DNA of 64,000 bases. It comes from Neptuniibacter sp048548695 (GTDB lineage: Bacteria; Pseudomonadota; Gammaproteobacteria; Pseudomonadales; Balneatricaceae). Under the pieces are notes generated by a model. It was not told the DNA's origin, did not search any database, and worked only from the letters and a program-made list of their open reading frames with translations. Below are positions 15,543 to 25,321 of this stretch, in pieces. The translations under genes and the position numbers were made by a program. Within the stretch, counting starts at the first letter, position 1. The number at the start of each line of letters is the position of its first letter. The stretch lies in NCBI RefSeq assembly GCF_048548695.1, contig NZ_JBLYIF010000012.1; one strand, written 5' to 3'.

Positions 15543-16721
15543 TTAGAATGTATCGCCGGGAATACGGACAAAACCTTCCATCAATACACGGGCACTGCGG
15601 CTCATCACTGCTTTTTTGGCTGTCCAGTCACCATTTTCCAGACTGGCAGCAGCACCAACGCGCAAAGTACCTGAAGGGTGGCCAAAGATTACCGCGTCGC
15701 GATCACCGCCTCCTGCCGCCAGGTTAACCAGGGTGCCCGGCACCGCTGCTGCCGTGGCTATTGCCACAGATGCAGTACCCATCATGGCATGGTGCAGCTT
15801 GCCCATGGACAACGCCCGTACACAAACATCAATATCGGTAGCGTTAATGACTTTACCGCTGGATGCCGCATAGTCTGTAGCCGGTGCGACAAATGCCACC
15901 TTAGGCGTGTGCTGACGAGCTGCGGCTTCAGCGATATCCTTAATCAGCCCCATTTTAACTGCACCGTAAGCACGAATGGTTTCAAAGCGTGCCAGGGCTT
16001 CCGCATCAGAGTTAATATCTTTCTGCAGTTCAGTACCCGTATAACCAATATCTGCTGCATTCAGGAAGATAGTCGGTATGCCCGCATTGATCATGGTGAC
16101 CGGAAAACTGCCAATGTCCGGCACTTCCAGTTCATCGACCAGGTTGCCCGTTGGGAACATGGAACCTGCACCATCGGCCGGGTCCATAAACTCAATCACC
16201 ACTTCCGCGGCTGGAAAGGTCACACCATCCAGTTCAAAATCACCGGTTTCCTGAACTTCACCGTTAGTGATCGGCACATGAGCAATAATGGTTTTAGCGA
16301 TATTTTTCTGCCAGATACGTACAGTACAGATACCGTTTTCCGGTATCCGTTCCGGGTCTACCAGTCCGCCGGAAATAGCAAACGCACCCACCGCTGCAGT
16401 AAGGTTCCCGCAGTTACCGGACCAGTCGACGAATGCCTTGTTGATTGCCACCTGACCGAACAGGTAGTCCACATCATGATCCGGCTGACTGCTTTTATCG
16501 AGAATAACGGTTTTACTGGTACTGGATGTGGCACCACCCATACCGTCAATCTGCTGACCATAGGGGTCAGGACTACCGATCACCCGTAACAGAATTTTAT
16601 CGCGCGCGTCACCAGGCTGTTGCGCCGCTTCCGGCAGATCCTGACGACGGAAAAACACCCCTTTACTGGTGCCGCCCCGGATATAGGTTGCCGGAATTTT
16701 AATTTGTGGTGTATGAGCCAT
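15543..16721 (-). CDS. prpF: 2-methylaconitate isomerase PrpF
   Basis: PrpF (392 residues) is a cofactor-free isomerase of the PrpF/diaminopimelate-epimerase fold. It converts the trans-2-methylaconitate released by AcnD to the cis isomer in the methylcitrate cycle. Family hallmarks are the N-terminal TYIRGGTSKGVFFR, the GSPDPYGQQIDGMGGATSSTSK stretch split around residue 55, and NCGNLTAAVGAFA. It is the last gene of the operon, separated from acnD by 174 bp and followed by a terminator. AcnD and PrpF normally occur together and replace PrpD. Confidence 0.96.
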   Translation of the reverse strand: MAHTPQIKIPATYIRGGTSKGVFFRRQDLPEAAQQPGDARDKILLRVIGSPDPYGQQIDGMGGATSSTSKTVILDKSSQPDHDVDYLFGQVAINKAFVDWSGNCGNLTAAVGAFAISGGLVDPERIPENGICTVRIWQKNIAKTIIAHVPITNGEVQETGDFELDGVTFPAAEVVIEFMDPADGAGSMFPTGNLVDELEVPDIGSFPVTMINAGIPTIFLNAADIGYTGTELQKDINSDAEALARFETIRAYGAVKMGLIKDIAEAAARQHTPKVAFVAPATDYAASSGKVINATDIDVCVRALSMGKLHHAMMGTASVAIATAAAVPGTLVNLAAGGGDRDAVIFGHPSGTLRVGAAASLENGDWTAKKAVMSRSARVLMEGFVRIPGDTF

Positions 16722-16895
16722 ATTGATGCTCCTGTACTCAAACAGTTGCCAGAACCGTTCGCAAAATTTCTAAGTATCTACAGCGTTGCGGGGGAGCCGG
16801 AACCAAGCAAAAAACAGGGTCAAGGTACGCAGTTTATAATGTATAAATGCGCACATTGATTCTGTTGTGAACCCCGCCAGGCAACGCAGGTAGCT

Positions 16896-19493
16896 TTACG
16901 CCTGGTGCAGGAAGTCTTTGGCAAACTTCTGCAACACCCCACCCGCCTGATACACAGCCACTTCTGCAGCGGTATCCAGACGACAGGTGACCGGCACATC
17001 CAGTTTTTCACCGTTACGGCGGGTGATTTCCAGGGTCAGGTCGCCACGTGGCGACAGGTCACCTTTAATGCTGTAGGTTTCGCTGCCATCAAGTTCCAGA
17101 GTCAGACGGGTCGTGCCTGACTTGAACTCAACCGGCAGGACACCCATACCAATCAGGTTGGTACGGTGGATACGTTCGAAGCCTTCCGCCACGATCACTT
17201 CCACACCCGCTAGGCGAACACCCTTGGCAGCCCAGTCACGGGATGAACCCTGACCATAGTCTGCACCGGCCACCACGATCAGGTTCTGACCACGGTTCAT
17301 GTAGGTTTCAATCGCTTCCCACATGCGCATCTGTTCACCGTCCGGCTCAACCCGTGCCAGGGAGCCCTGGATCACGTCGCCGTTGTCGTCGCGGCACATC
17401 TCATTCAGCAATTTCGGATTCGCCAGGGTTGCACGCTGTGCTGTCAAATGATCACCGCGGTGGGTGGCATAACTATTAAAGTCTTCTTCCGGCAGACCCA
17501 TCTTATCCAGGTACTCACCTGCGGCACTGTTCATCAGAATCGCATTGGACGGTGACAGGTGGTCAGTGGTGATATTGTCTGGCAGTACTGCCAGTGCCCG
17601 CATATCTGTCAGTGTACGTTCACCTGCCAGCGCGCCTTCCCAGTATGGCGGCCGACGAATGTAGGTGGACATTGGGCGCCAGTCATACAGCGGGCTTTCC
17701 GCTTGCTCTTTTTCACCCAGGTCAAACATTGGAATATAAACCTGCTTGAACTGTTCCGGTTTCACGCTGGAAGCAACAATGGCATCGATCTCTTCATCCG
17801 ATGGCCACAGGTCTTTCAATGTGATCTCGTTACCGTCGACAACACCCAGTACATCTTTTTCAATATCAAAACGTACAGTACCGGCAATCGCGTAAGCCAC
17901 AACCAGTGGTGGTGACGCCAGGAATGCCTGCTTGGCATAAGGATGGATACGACCATCAAAGTTACGGTTACCGGACAGCACTGCAGTGGAGTACAGGTCA
18001 CGGTCAATGATTTCCTGCTGAATTTCCGGATCCAGGGCACCGGACATACCGTTACAGGTGGTACAAGCGTACGCCACAATACCAAAACCCAGTTTTTCCA
18101 GTTCTGGCAGCAGGCCAGATTCTTCCAGATACAGGCGGGCTACTTTAGAACCCGGCGCAAATGAAGATTTCACCCAGGGTTTACGTACCAGGCCCAGTTC
18201 GTTGGCTTTTTTCGCCACCAAGCCGGCAGCAACCACGTTACGCGGGTTAGAGGTGTTGGTACAGGAGGTGATAGCCGCAATGATAACTGCACCATCCGGC
18301 ATCAAACCCTGCTCTTCTTCTGCCTGGGCTTTATCCAGATCCACCGCAATGCCGCGCTCATGTAAAGCGGAGGTTGGCAGACGACGGTGCGGATTGGACG
18401 GCCCCGCCATGTTGCGGACAACGGAAGACAGATCAAATTCCAGCACCCGCTCATATTCGGCAGTTTCCAGTGAATCTGCCCACAGTCCGGTGGTTTTCGC
18501 GTAATTTTCTACCAGTGCTACCTGCTCCGGCTCACGACCGGTCAGGTTCAGGTAATCAATCGTCTGCAGGTCGATGTAGAACATCGCCGCCGTGGCACCA
18601 AATTCAGGACACATATTGGAGATTGTCGCGCGGTCACCGATGGTCAGATCCTTGGACCCTTCACCAAAGAACTCAACATAAGCACCGACCACACGCTCCT
18701 GACGCAGGAACTCAGTAATCGCCAACACGATATCTGTTGCCGTAATACCTGGCTGACGCTTGCCCGTCAGTTTAACGCCGACGATATCCGGCAGGCGCAT
18801 CATAGACGGATGGCCCAGCATCACGGTTTCTGCTTCCAGACCACCCACGCCAATCGCGATAACCCCCAGGGAATCCACATGCGGGGTATGGGAGTCAGTA
18901 CCGACACAGGTATCGGGGAAGGCAACACCTTCACGCGACTGAATGACCGGCGACATCTTCTCCAGGTTGATCTGGTGCATGATGCCGTTACCGGCAGGAA
19001 TCACATCAACGTTTTCGAATGCAGTTTTCGTCCATTCAATAAAATGGAAGCGGTCTTCGTTACGCCGGTCTTCAATGGCGCGGTTCTTCTCAAACGCATC
19101 AGGGTCAAAACCAGCGGCTTCAACCGCCAGCGAGTGGTCCACAATCAGCTGGGTTGGCACGACCGGATTTACCTGAGCAGGATCACCGCCCTGCTCTGCA
19201 ATCGCATCACGCAGGCCCGCCAGGTCTACCAGTGCCGTCTGGCCAAGAATGTCATGACATACCACACGCGCCGGATACCAAGGAAAATCCAGGTCACGCT
19301 TACGCTCAATAATCTGTTTCAAGGAATCAGTCAGCGCGTCAGGCTGACAGCGACGAACCAGTTGTTCAGCCAGTACCCGAGAGGTGTATGGCAAGGTGTC
19401 GAAAGCGCCAGGTTGGATTGCTTCTACAGCAGCGCGGGTATCAAAAAAATCCAGTGCGGTGCCAGCGAGCGGCTTGCGGTATTCAGTGTTCAT
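16896..19493 (-). CDS. acnD: Fe-S 2-methylisocitrate dehydratase AcnD
   Basis: An aconitase-family [4Fe-4S] enzyme of 865 residues that dehydrates 2-methylcitrate. Cluster cysteines are visible in ITSCTNTSNP and in CTTCNGMSG. The C-terminal swivel domain carries GADYGQGSSRDWAAKG. Its place between prpC and prpF identifies it as AcnD and not the housekeeping aconitase AcnA, which has a similar sequence. It lies 131 bp downstream of prpC. Confidence 0.96.
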   Translation of the reverse strand: MNTEYRKPLAGTALDFFDTRAAVEAIQPGAFDTLPYTSRVLAEQLVRRCQPDALTDSLKQIIERKRDLDFPWYPARVVCHDILGQTALVDLAGLRDAIAEQGGDPAQVNPVVPTQLIVDHSLAVEAAGFDPDAFEKNRAIEDRRNEDRFHFIEWTKTAFENVDVIPAGNGIMHQINLEKMSPVIQSREGVAFPDTCVGTDSHTPHVDSLGVIAIGVGGLEAETVMLGHPSMMRLPDIVGVKLTGKRQPGITATDIVLAITEFLRQERVVGAYVEFFGEGSKDLTIGDRATISNMCPEFGATAAMFYIDLQTIDYLNLTGREPEQVALVENYAKTTGLWADSLETAEYERVLEFDLSSVVRNMAGPSNPHRRLPTSALHERGIAVDLDKAQAEEEQGLMPDGAVIIAAITSCTNTSNPRNVVAAGLVAKKANELGLVRKPWVKSSFAPGSKVARLYLEESGLLPELEKLGFGIVAYACTTCNGMSGALDPEIQQEIIDRDLYSTAVLSGNRNFDGRIHPYAKQAFLASPPLVVAYAIAGTVRFDIEKDVLGVVDGNEITLKDLWPSDEEIDAIVASSVKPEQFKQVYIPMFDLGEKEQAESPLYDWRPMSTYIRRPPYWEGALAGERTLTDMRALAVLPDNITTDHLSPSNAILMNSAAGEYLDKMGLPEEDFNSYATHRGDHLTAQRATLANPKLLNEMCRDDNGDVIQGSLARVEPDGEQMRMWEAIETYMNRGQNLIVVAGADYGQGSSRDWAAKGVRLAGVEVIVAEGFERIHRTNLIGMGVLPVEFKSGTTRLTLELDGSETYSIKGDLSPRGDLTLEITRRNGEKLDVPVTCRLDTAAEVAVYQAGGVLQKFAKDFLHQA

Positions 19494-19624
19494 AACTTAC
19501 TCCGTCGAGTAATGGGCAGGGCTCATCAGCCGGATGGGAAACAGCCGTCTTGGGTCCTATCTACCCTAATTTTTATCTTTCAATGTTCGGGCGACCGGTA
19601 AGCGGCCGCCCTTATTATCAGCGC

Positions 19625-20752
19625 TTAAGGGCGCTGCTCAATCGACACCCATTCCGAAGTTTCTGGACCGGTATAGTCTGCAGAAGGACGGATGATGCGG
19701 TTATTCGCCCGCTGCTCCATCACATGTGCTGTCCAGCCAGCCACGCGCGAACAAACAAAAATGGGGGTGAACAATTCAGTGGGAATACCCATGAAGTGAT
19801 ACGCAGAAGCATGGAAAAAATCAGCATTACAGAACAGTTTTTTCTCACGCCACATGACGGCTTCAACGCGCTCGGAAACTGGGTACAGCACAGTATCACC
19901 TGCCTGCGCGGACAGTTTCTTAGACCACTCTTTGATGATCGCATTCCGCGGATCGGATTCACGGTAGATCGCATGACCAAAACCCATGATTTTATCTTTG
20001 CGCTCCAACATGCCCATGATCGCTGCTTCCGCTTCATCAGCAGAGGTCCAGTTTTCGATCATGGCCATCGCAGCTTCATTAGCACCACCGTGCAGTGGCC
20101 CACGCAGAGAACCGATAGCACCGGTGACACAGCTGTGAATATCAGACAGGGTGGAAGCACAAACACGCGCCGTAAAGGTCGACGCATTAAATTCATGCTC
20201 GGCATACAGGATCAGCGACGCGTGCATTACCTGGGTATGTAACGGGTCTGGCTTTTTATCATGCAGGGTCCACAAGAAGTGTTCGCCAATGGAGTCTGCG
20301 TCTGTTTCAGTATTGATACGCTTGCCACTTTGAGAGAAGTTGTACCAATAGTTGATGATGGACGGAAACACCGCCAGCATGCGATCGATATGGTCATGCT
20401 GTTCGGAAAAATCGGCTTCCGTTTCCAGGTTGCCCAGCATAGAACAGCCTGTACGCATCACATCCATCGGATGAGCATCGGCAGGAATCTGCTCCAGTAC
20501 AGCTTTCAACGGCTCAGGAAGACCGCGCATACCTTTCAATTTGGCCTTATAGGCATCCAATTCAGCCTGGTTAGGCAGCTTGCCATACAGCAGCAGATAA
20601 GCCACTTCTTCGAACTCGGCTTTGTCAGCCAGCTCTTTAATGTCATAACCACGGTAAGTAAGGCCAGCACCGGTTTTACCCACGGTGCACAATGCGGTTT
20701 CACCTGCGGATTGCCCACGCAGCCCCGCTCCACCCAATTTTTTTTCGGCCAT
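19625..20752 (-). CDS. prpC: 2-methylcitrate synthase
   Basis: A citrate-synthase-family enzyme of 375 residues that condenses propionyl-CoA with oxaloacetate, the entry step of the methylcitrate cycle. Seen are GLTYRGYDI near the N-terminus, the catalytic His in GGANEAAM-type context, and MGFGHAIYRESDPR. At 375 residues it is shorter than the roughly 430-residue housekeeping type II citrate synthase, which fits PrpC. It lies between prpB and acnD. Confidence 0.96.
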   Translation of the reverse strand: MAEKKLGGAGLRGQSAGETALCTVGKTGAGLTYRGYDIKELADKAEFEEVAYLLLYGKLPNQAELDAYKAKLKGMRGLPEPLKAVLEQIPADAHPMDVMRTGCSMLGNLETEADFSEQHDHIDRMLAVFPSIINYWYNFSQSGKRINTETDADSIGEHFLWTLHDKKPDPLHTQVMHASLILYAEHEFNASTFTARVCASTLSDIHSCVTGAIGSLRGPLHGGANEAAMAMIENWTSADEAEAAIMGMLERKDKIMGFGHAIYRESDPRNAIIKEWSKKLSAQAGDTVLYPVSERVEAVMWREKKLFCNADFFHASAYHFMGIPTELFTPIFVCSRVAGWTAHVMEQRANNRIIRPSADYTGPETSEWVSIEQRP

Positions 20753-20903
20753 TTTTTAGCTCCTGTTGTAGAAGAAGGTGGGCTCTAGCGGCCCACTTGG
20801 TCGGTCTTTTTTCTCTTCAACTCTGACTTGCATTCAATGCAAGGTAACGCCTATTCGATGTTGCGCGGGCGTGAAATACGCCCTCGCAACACCAACAAAA
20901 CGA

Positions 20904-21797
20904 TTACTTATTTTTGCCTGCAGCAAATAGTGCGTCCAGCTTCTGCTCGAAGTCGTGATAGTTCAGGAAATCGTACAGCTCCATGCGCGTCTGCATGGTA
21001 TCGATAACGGCTTTTTGATCACCATCTGAAAGGAGATGCTCATAGACATTCAGTGCAGCTTTGTTGGCAGCACGGAAAGCAGACAACGGGTACAGCACCA
21101 TGCTGGCGCCATGCTCAGCCAGCTCTTCACGATTGAACAGTGGCGTCGCACCAAATTCGGTGATATTAGCCAGCAAGTGCGCACCATTAATGCCATCGGC
21201 AAACGCTTGATAATCTTCCAGTGTATGCACGGCCTCCGCAAAGATAGCGTCAGCACCCGCTTCCAGGCATGCCTGAGCACGATCCACCGCCGCATTAATA
21301 CCTTCCATCTGGAATGCATCAGTACGGGCGATGATAAAGAAATCATCGTCAGTTTTTGCATCAACGGCAGCTTTTACCCGATCAACCATCTCTTCCAGAG
21401 AGACGATCTCTTTGTTCGGACGATGACCACAACGTTTCTGCGCCACCTGATCTTCCAGATGAACCGCAGCAGCACCACCTTTAATCATCTCTTTAACTGT
21501 GCGGGAGATATTAAATGCACCACCCCAGCCTGTATCGATGTCCACCAGCAACGGGGTTTCTACTGCACTGGTAATTCGACGTACATCTTCCAGCACGTCG
21601 TTCATAGAGGTCATACCCAGGTCTGGCAGGCCGTAGGAGGCATTAGCGACACCACCACCAGACAAGTAGATAGCGCGGTGACCCACCCGCTCTGCCATCA
21701 TGGCGTGATATGCGTTCACTGTGCCTACAATTTGGAGCGGTTTTGTTTCAGCCAGAGCTTTACGAAAACGAGCTCCTGCAGAGAGGTTATTTGCCAT
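20904..21797 (-). CDS. prpB: 2-methylisocitrate lyase
   Basis: PrpB cleaves 2-methylisocitrate to pyruvate and succinate, the last step of the cycle. It is a PEP-mutase/isocitrate-lyase fold protein of 297 residues. The Mg-site aspartates are in LVDIDTGWG and the catalytic Cys is in QKRCGHRPNKEIV. The ATG at 21797 is chosen because AGAAGGTG precedes it at good spacing; the in-frame GTG at 21806 lies inside that ribosome site. The start overlaps the gntR stop by 11 bp, so the two genes are translationally coupled. Confidence 0.96.
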   Translation of the reverse strand: MANNLSAGARFRKALAETKPLQIVGTVNAYHAMMAERVGHRAIYLSGGGVANASYGLPDLGMTSMNDVLEDVRRITSAVETPLLVDIDTGWGGAFNISRTVKEMIKGGAAAVHLEDQVAQKRCGHRPNKEIVSLEEMVDRVKAAVDAKTDDDFFIIARTDAFQMEGINAAVDRAQACLEAGADAIFAEAVHTLEDYQAFADGINGAHLLANITEFGATPLFNREELAEHGASMVLYPLSAFRAANKAALNVYEHLLSDGDQKAVIDTMQTRMELYDFLNYHDFEQKLDALFAAGKNK

Positions 21798-22500
21798 TGT
21801 TATCACCTTCTAACGCTGTGTTCAGTTTTTGTTCTATATTTTTGCGTGCAGCGCCAATATGGCGACGCATCAGCATTTCAGCCAGTTCAGGATCGCGTGC
21901 TGCTATTGCATCCAGAATCTGATGGTGTTCCTTCAGCGCCCGCTGTGGACGGCTACTGGAAACACTGAATTGATATCGATACATGCGTACCAGGTGGTAA
22001 AGATCCCCCCCCAGCACTTCCAGCAGTTTGGAATTCTTGCTGCCATTCACGATCCGGTAATGGAAATCCAGGTCACCCTCTTTCTGAAAGTAGGAACGAC
22101 CATCCAATTCCTTAACACTTTGCTCATGTACAAAGAGCAGCGCCCGCAGGCTCTCAATCTCATCATCAGACATGTTTTCTGCCGCAAGACGGCAGGCCAT
22201 GCCCTCAAGTGCTTCACGCACCCGGTAGATCTCTACCAGCTCCTTCAGAGACAGCTGCACCACCCGGGCACCGATATGCGGTTTACGCTCGATTAAACGC
22301 AGACCTTCCAAGCGGCGAATTGCTTCGCGCAACGGCCCCCGGCTGATACCGTAGATCCGCGCAAGTTCAGCTTCACTGATTTTTTGTCCGGGCGGTATTT
22401 CACCCTTCACAATAGCAGTGATAATTTGCTCACAAACCCGATCGGCCAAGGTACGGCTTTCAGGCTGAAAAATCTGGCTTACATTAGTGTCTGTCATCAC
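21787..22500 (-). CDS. GntR/FadR-type regulator of the prp operon
   Basis: A protein of 237 residues with an N-terminal winged helix (GPLREAIRRLEGLRLIERKPHIG) and a C-terminal FCD ligand-binding domain. It is the first gene of the prp operon and overlaps prpB. In many pseudomonads and relatives a regulator of this kind replaces the sigma-54 activator PrpR of enterobacteria and represses the operon until methylcitrate or a related intermediate binds. The perfect palindrome ATTGTCGACAAT between its promoter and start codon is the likely operator, giving autoregulation. The ligand is inference. Confidence 0.93.
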   Translation of the reverse strand: MMTDTNVSQIFQPESRTLADRVCEQIITAIVKGEIPPGQKISEAELARIYGISRGPLREAIRRLEGLRLIERKPHIGARVVQLSLKELVEIYRVREALEGMACRLAAENMSDDEIESLRALLFVHEQSVKELDGRSYFQKEGDLDFHYRIVNGSKNSKLLEVLGGDLYHLVRMYRYQFSVSSSRPQRALKEHHQILDAIAARDPELAEMLMRRHIGAARKNIEQKLNTALEGDNNGK

Positions 22501-22510
22501 AACCCTTTAG

Positions 22511-22522
22511 ATTGTCGACAAT
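22511..22522. promoter_or_regulatory. GntR operator of the prp operon
   Basis: ATTGTCGACAAT is a perfect 12-bp palindrome just downstream of the predicted start point of the prp promoter, a position suited to repression. A half-site-like GTTGACAATTTTT lies further upstream of the promoter. Confidence 0.75.
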
Positions 22523-22536
22523 TTGATTGTTGAGCC

Positions 22537-22565
22537 ACAATACATAGACATAAAATGTCCGTCAA
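22537..22565 (-). promoter_or_regulatory. Promoter of the prp operon
   Basis: Read on the minus strand: TTGACG (22565-22560), 17-bp spacer, TATTGT (22542-22537). It stands 37 bp or more upstream of the gntR start, with the palindromic operator in between. Confidence 0.65.
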
Positions 22566-22637
22566 CCAGCAAAACTTGAAAAATTGTCAACACTATACAA
22601 AAGTTTATAGGCGAACCTATCACTGGATCGCTGCCTA

Positions 22638-23501
22638 TCAGGTCAAAAAACGCTCCAGCTCCTGATTCATAATCTGTGCAATCTGGCGTGGCTTCTGGTA
22701 CGGCAGTGAATGATCGGTGCCAGCAATCATAAAATAGTGCCAGTTAGGCATCCGCTCAGCCAATTCACGCTGATATTGATGCATAAGATCTACACTGTTG
22801 CCGCCAATAAAACTGGTCACATCACCCTGTGCCGCAACCAACGTTTCTCGGTTTACGTCACGGCTGGCCCGGGTCACTGAATCCAACGCATTAGCAAAGC
22901 CCACCGGGCGTTCTGATAAACGCTCAATAGTGGTTCGCTCCACCAGCGGCGACACCTTACGGTTCGGTGAAATCGTATCCAAAAACCGGCTGACACCCTG
23001 CTCAATTGCCTGCTGTTGACGTAAATGTACTGCGGCTTCGGATAACTCCTCACGCAGAATCAATGTCGTCTCCCAGCATGGCCGGTCCAGCAAGGCGGAC
23101 TCCAGCAGGTATTGTTTGCCGACGCGTTCAGGAAAACGCTGCTTAAATAATAAGCTGACCAGCCCCCCCAACGAGTACCCGGCCAAATCAAACTGCCACC
23201 AGGCCAGATGGTCAACCAGCGCATGCAGGTCTTTAACCAGTTCACCAGTCGTATAGGGATGTTCATGCCGATCCGGAGCATGGGTATCACCCATGCCGCG
23301 TTGATCCGGAACTAAAATTTCTGACCACTGGGTAAGGAATGCCGTAAAGGCCTCCCAGGTATCGATACCGGCAACACCAGCGCCATGTAACAGAACCAAA
23401 CGACGTCCAGTTGATACTTCTGGGTTACGGTAGATACGGTAGGTAATATGCTGATCCGGTAGATGCAGATGAGAGGTTTGACTGGGTAGCGGGCTGAACA
23501 C
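22638..23501 (-). CDS. Alpha/beta hydrolase
   Basis: An alpha/beta-hydrolase-fold protein of 287 residues. The start is a GTG at 23501 with GGAGG six bases upstream; longer in-frame starts have no ribosome site and read through the operator-like site. In this numbering the oxyanion loop is HGAG (39-42), the nucleophile elbow GYSLGG has Ser110, and the C-terminal GTDHSLPY supplies the likely catalytic His. There is no signal peptide. The substrate is unknown. A near-copy of the prp operator 49 bp upstream suggests control by the same GntR protein. Confidence 0.85.
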   Translation of the reverse strand: MFSPLPSQTSHLHLPDQHITYRIYRNPEVSTGRRLVLLHGAGVAGIDTWEAFTAFLTQWSEILVPDQRGMGDTHAPDRHEHPYTTGELVKDLHALVDHLAWWQFDLAGYSLGGLVSLLFKQRFPERVGKQYLLESALLDRPCWETTLILREELSEAAVHLRQQQAIEQGVSRFLDTISPNRKVSPLVERTTIERLSERPVGFANALDSVTRASRDVNRETLVAAQGDVTSFIGGNSVDLMHQYQRELAERMPNWHYFMIAGTDHSLPYQKPRQIAQIMNQELERFLT

Positions 23502-23549
23502 TGTAATCCTCCAATAATCAATGGTCAGATTTTGGATCATTCTCTGCAA

Positions 23550-23561
23550 ACTGTCGACAAT
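23550..23561. promoter_or_regulatory. Second GntR-type operator
   Basis: ACTGTCGACAAT differs from the prp palindrome ATTGTCGACAAT at one base and lies 49 bp upstream of the hydrolase start codon. The same regulator may bind here. Confidence 0.6.
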
Positions 23562-23695
23562 CTTTGCTTGTACATCTAACCCTATCGGCATAGACAGGGT
23601 ACCAGTGGTTACATACAATCGCCCATAATTAAAAAGTCGTCTGCCCTAACCGTCCTGGTAATTCGGAGACCCGGCCTTTCGGAGCCAACTGAGCC

Positions 23696-25036
23696 TTGTA
23701 CCCGATCCAGCAACGCAGCCTACCCTACAAGATTAACAGCCTGACTCTGTTTGAGAGAATCAGATCAATGGGCCATGGTGTTTTTCTCGATAGCGGTCGA
23801 CCCGCTTGCCCTTGGGGCCGGTTTGATATTCTGGCCGCAGCTCCAGTAGAGCTGCTGACCTGCTCGGTTGAAAATCCGGACAACCCTTTTCCGGCGGTTG
23901 ATCAACTGTACCGTAAGTATGCGCTGGACCTGCCTCAACCTGAGCACCTACCTTTTTGCGGTGGCCTGATGGGTCACTTTAATTACGATTTAGGGCGACG
24001 ACTGGAAGCGTTACCCAACCGGGCAAGCCAAAGCCATAGCCTGCCAGACCTGCAGCTTGGCCTGTATTTATGGGCCGTGGTGGTCGATCATCAGCGACAA
24101 CAGACCACACTGGTAGCCGCCCCCTCTGTCCCCAGCAGCCAGCTTGATGATATTGAACAGCAGCTATTAACTGAAGCCAGCGGCAAAACTGCACCCTTTC
24201 GATTGCAGCGCCGTTTCAGCGCCAATATCAATGAGACCGAGTATCACCAGAAACTGTCCCAGATTGACCGTTACATCCATGCAGGCGATTGTTATCAGGT
24301 CAACTTTGCGCAGCGTTTTGATAGCGAATACCGGGGCGATCCCTGGCACGCCTATCGCCAACTGCGTGAAGTTGCGCCTACCCCGTATGCCGCGTTTATC
24401 GATACCGCAGAGGGCGCTATTCTGTCCCTCTCTCCTGAACAGTTTCTTGAAGTTCGCCAAGGGCAAGTGAAGACCCGACCCATAAAAGGCACCCGGCCAC
24501 GTGCTGCTGATGCAGTTGCGGACCAGGCCTTAAAAGCAGAGCTGCAAGCATCAACAAAAGACCGAGCTGAAAACCTGATGATTGTGGATTTGTTGCGTAA
24601 TGACCTAAGCCGGGTCTGCCAACACAACAGCGTCAAAGTCCCCGAGCTGTTCAAAGTAGAAAGCTACGCCAATGTTCACCACCTGGTCAGCACCATTACC
24701 GGCCAGCTACCGGAAAACGCTTCTCCTGTTGATCTGCTGGAGCACTGTTTCCCCGGTGGCTCGATTACCGGTGCACCTAAAATAAGAGCAATGGAAATAA
24801 TAGAGGAGCTGGAACCGCATCGACGCTCAATCTATTGTGGCTCGATTGGTTATATCAGCCTGTGTGGACGGATGGATACCAGTATCACCATCCGTACCGT
24901 GCTCTGTGAACAGCAAAAAGTCTATTGCTGGGCAGGTGGTGGAATCGTGGCGGATTCCATCACTGAGATGGAGTATCAAGAAACCTTTAACAAGGTAAAT
25001 AACCTGCTTAACGCGTTGAACAGTACTCAAAAATAG
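23696..25036 (+). CDS. pabB: Aminodeoxychorismate synthase component I
   Basis: PabB makes 4-amino-4-deoxychorismate from chorismate with PabA (glutaminase) for folate synthesis. The protein of 446 residues carries the chorismate-binding domain with PIKGTRPR; this Lys-containing form separates PabB from anthranilate synthase TrpE (PIAGTR). GGSITGAPK and CGSIGYI follow. The start is a TTG at 23696; GGAG lies upstream with rather long spacing. The end overlaps the small membrane-protein gene on the other strand by 10 bp. Confidence 0.94.
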   Translation: MYPIQQRSLPYKINSLTLFERIRSMGHGVFLDSGRPACPWGRFDILAAAPVELLTCSVENPDNPFPAVDQLYRKYALDLPQPEHLPFCGGLMGHFNYDLGRRLEALPNRASQSHSLPDLQLGLYLWAVVVDHQRQQTTLVAAPSVPSSQLDDIEQQLLTEASGKTAPFRLQRRFSANINETEYHQKLSQIDRYIHAGDCYQVNFAQRFDSEYRGDPWHAYRQLREVAPTPYAAFIDTAEGAILSLSPEQFLEVRQGQVKTRPIKGTRPRAADAVADQALKAELQASTKDRAENLMIVDLLRNDLSRVCQHNSVKVPELFKVESYANVHHLVSTITGQLPENASPVDLLEHCFPGGSITGAPKIRAMEIIEELEPHRRSIYCGSIGYISLCGRMDTSITIRTVLCEQQKVYCWAGGGIVADSITEMEYQETFNKVNNLLNALNSTQK

Positions 25037-25278
25037 CGCAATAGCAGATACAGGATCATCAACACACAGACAATAATACCCGGCACAGCAATGCGGGATA
25101 CTTTCTGAAACCGACTTACCGCCTGCTGCTGCAACCGAATTGACGTTTCCATTTGTATCCGGGTACGCTCAACCTGCTCCTTGGCAATCGCCAAGTGCTC
25201 CTCCTGTCGTTGCAGTGACTGCCGCTGATTATCTCTGATTTCTGTTAACAGGCTGATCACAGCATCATCGTTTGTCAT
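25027..25278 (-). CDS. Small coiled-coil membrane protein (83 aa)
   Basis: I cannot name this protein. Residues about 10-60 form a heptad-like, Gln/Glu/Arg-rich helix, followed by one C-terminal membrane segment (about 63-81) ending in LLLRYF. This is a tail-anchored layout with the coiled coil in the cytoplasm. It lies upstream of the PAS-GGDEF gene, on the opposite strand from pabB, overlapping the pabB end. Confidence 0.6.
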   Translation of the reverse strand: MTNDDAVISLLTEIRDNQRQSLQRQEEHLAIAKEQVERTRIQMETSIRLQQQAVSRFQKVSRIAVPGIIVCVLMILYLLLRYF

Positions 25279-25321
25279 ATGGCATACCTAAGTTAATTTG
25301 AGACGAAACACGTTCTGACGA

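Noticed and set aside
15678..16589. Plus-strand reading frame of 303 codons
   Set aside because: Antisense to prpF, rich in Cys and His in a way typical of shadow frames, with no ribosome site.
16896..19493. Housekeeping aconitase AcnA
   Set aside because: It lies between prpC and prpF. AcnD is the usual partner of PrpF, and this context decides the call.
18810..19601. Plus-strand reading frame of 263 codons
   Set aside because: Antisense to acnD, whose cluster cysteines and length are intact. No supporting motif.
21036..21968. Long plus-strand reading frame (310 codons)
   Set aside because: It lies antisense to prpB and the end of gntR, which have clear motifs and ribosome sites. Its translation has no recognisable domain.
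23502..23618. Longer start for the alpha/beta hydrolase
   Set aside because: It would translate through the operator-like site and has no ribosome site. GTG at 23501 has GGAGG at ideal spacing.
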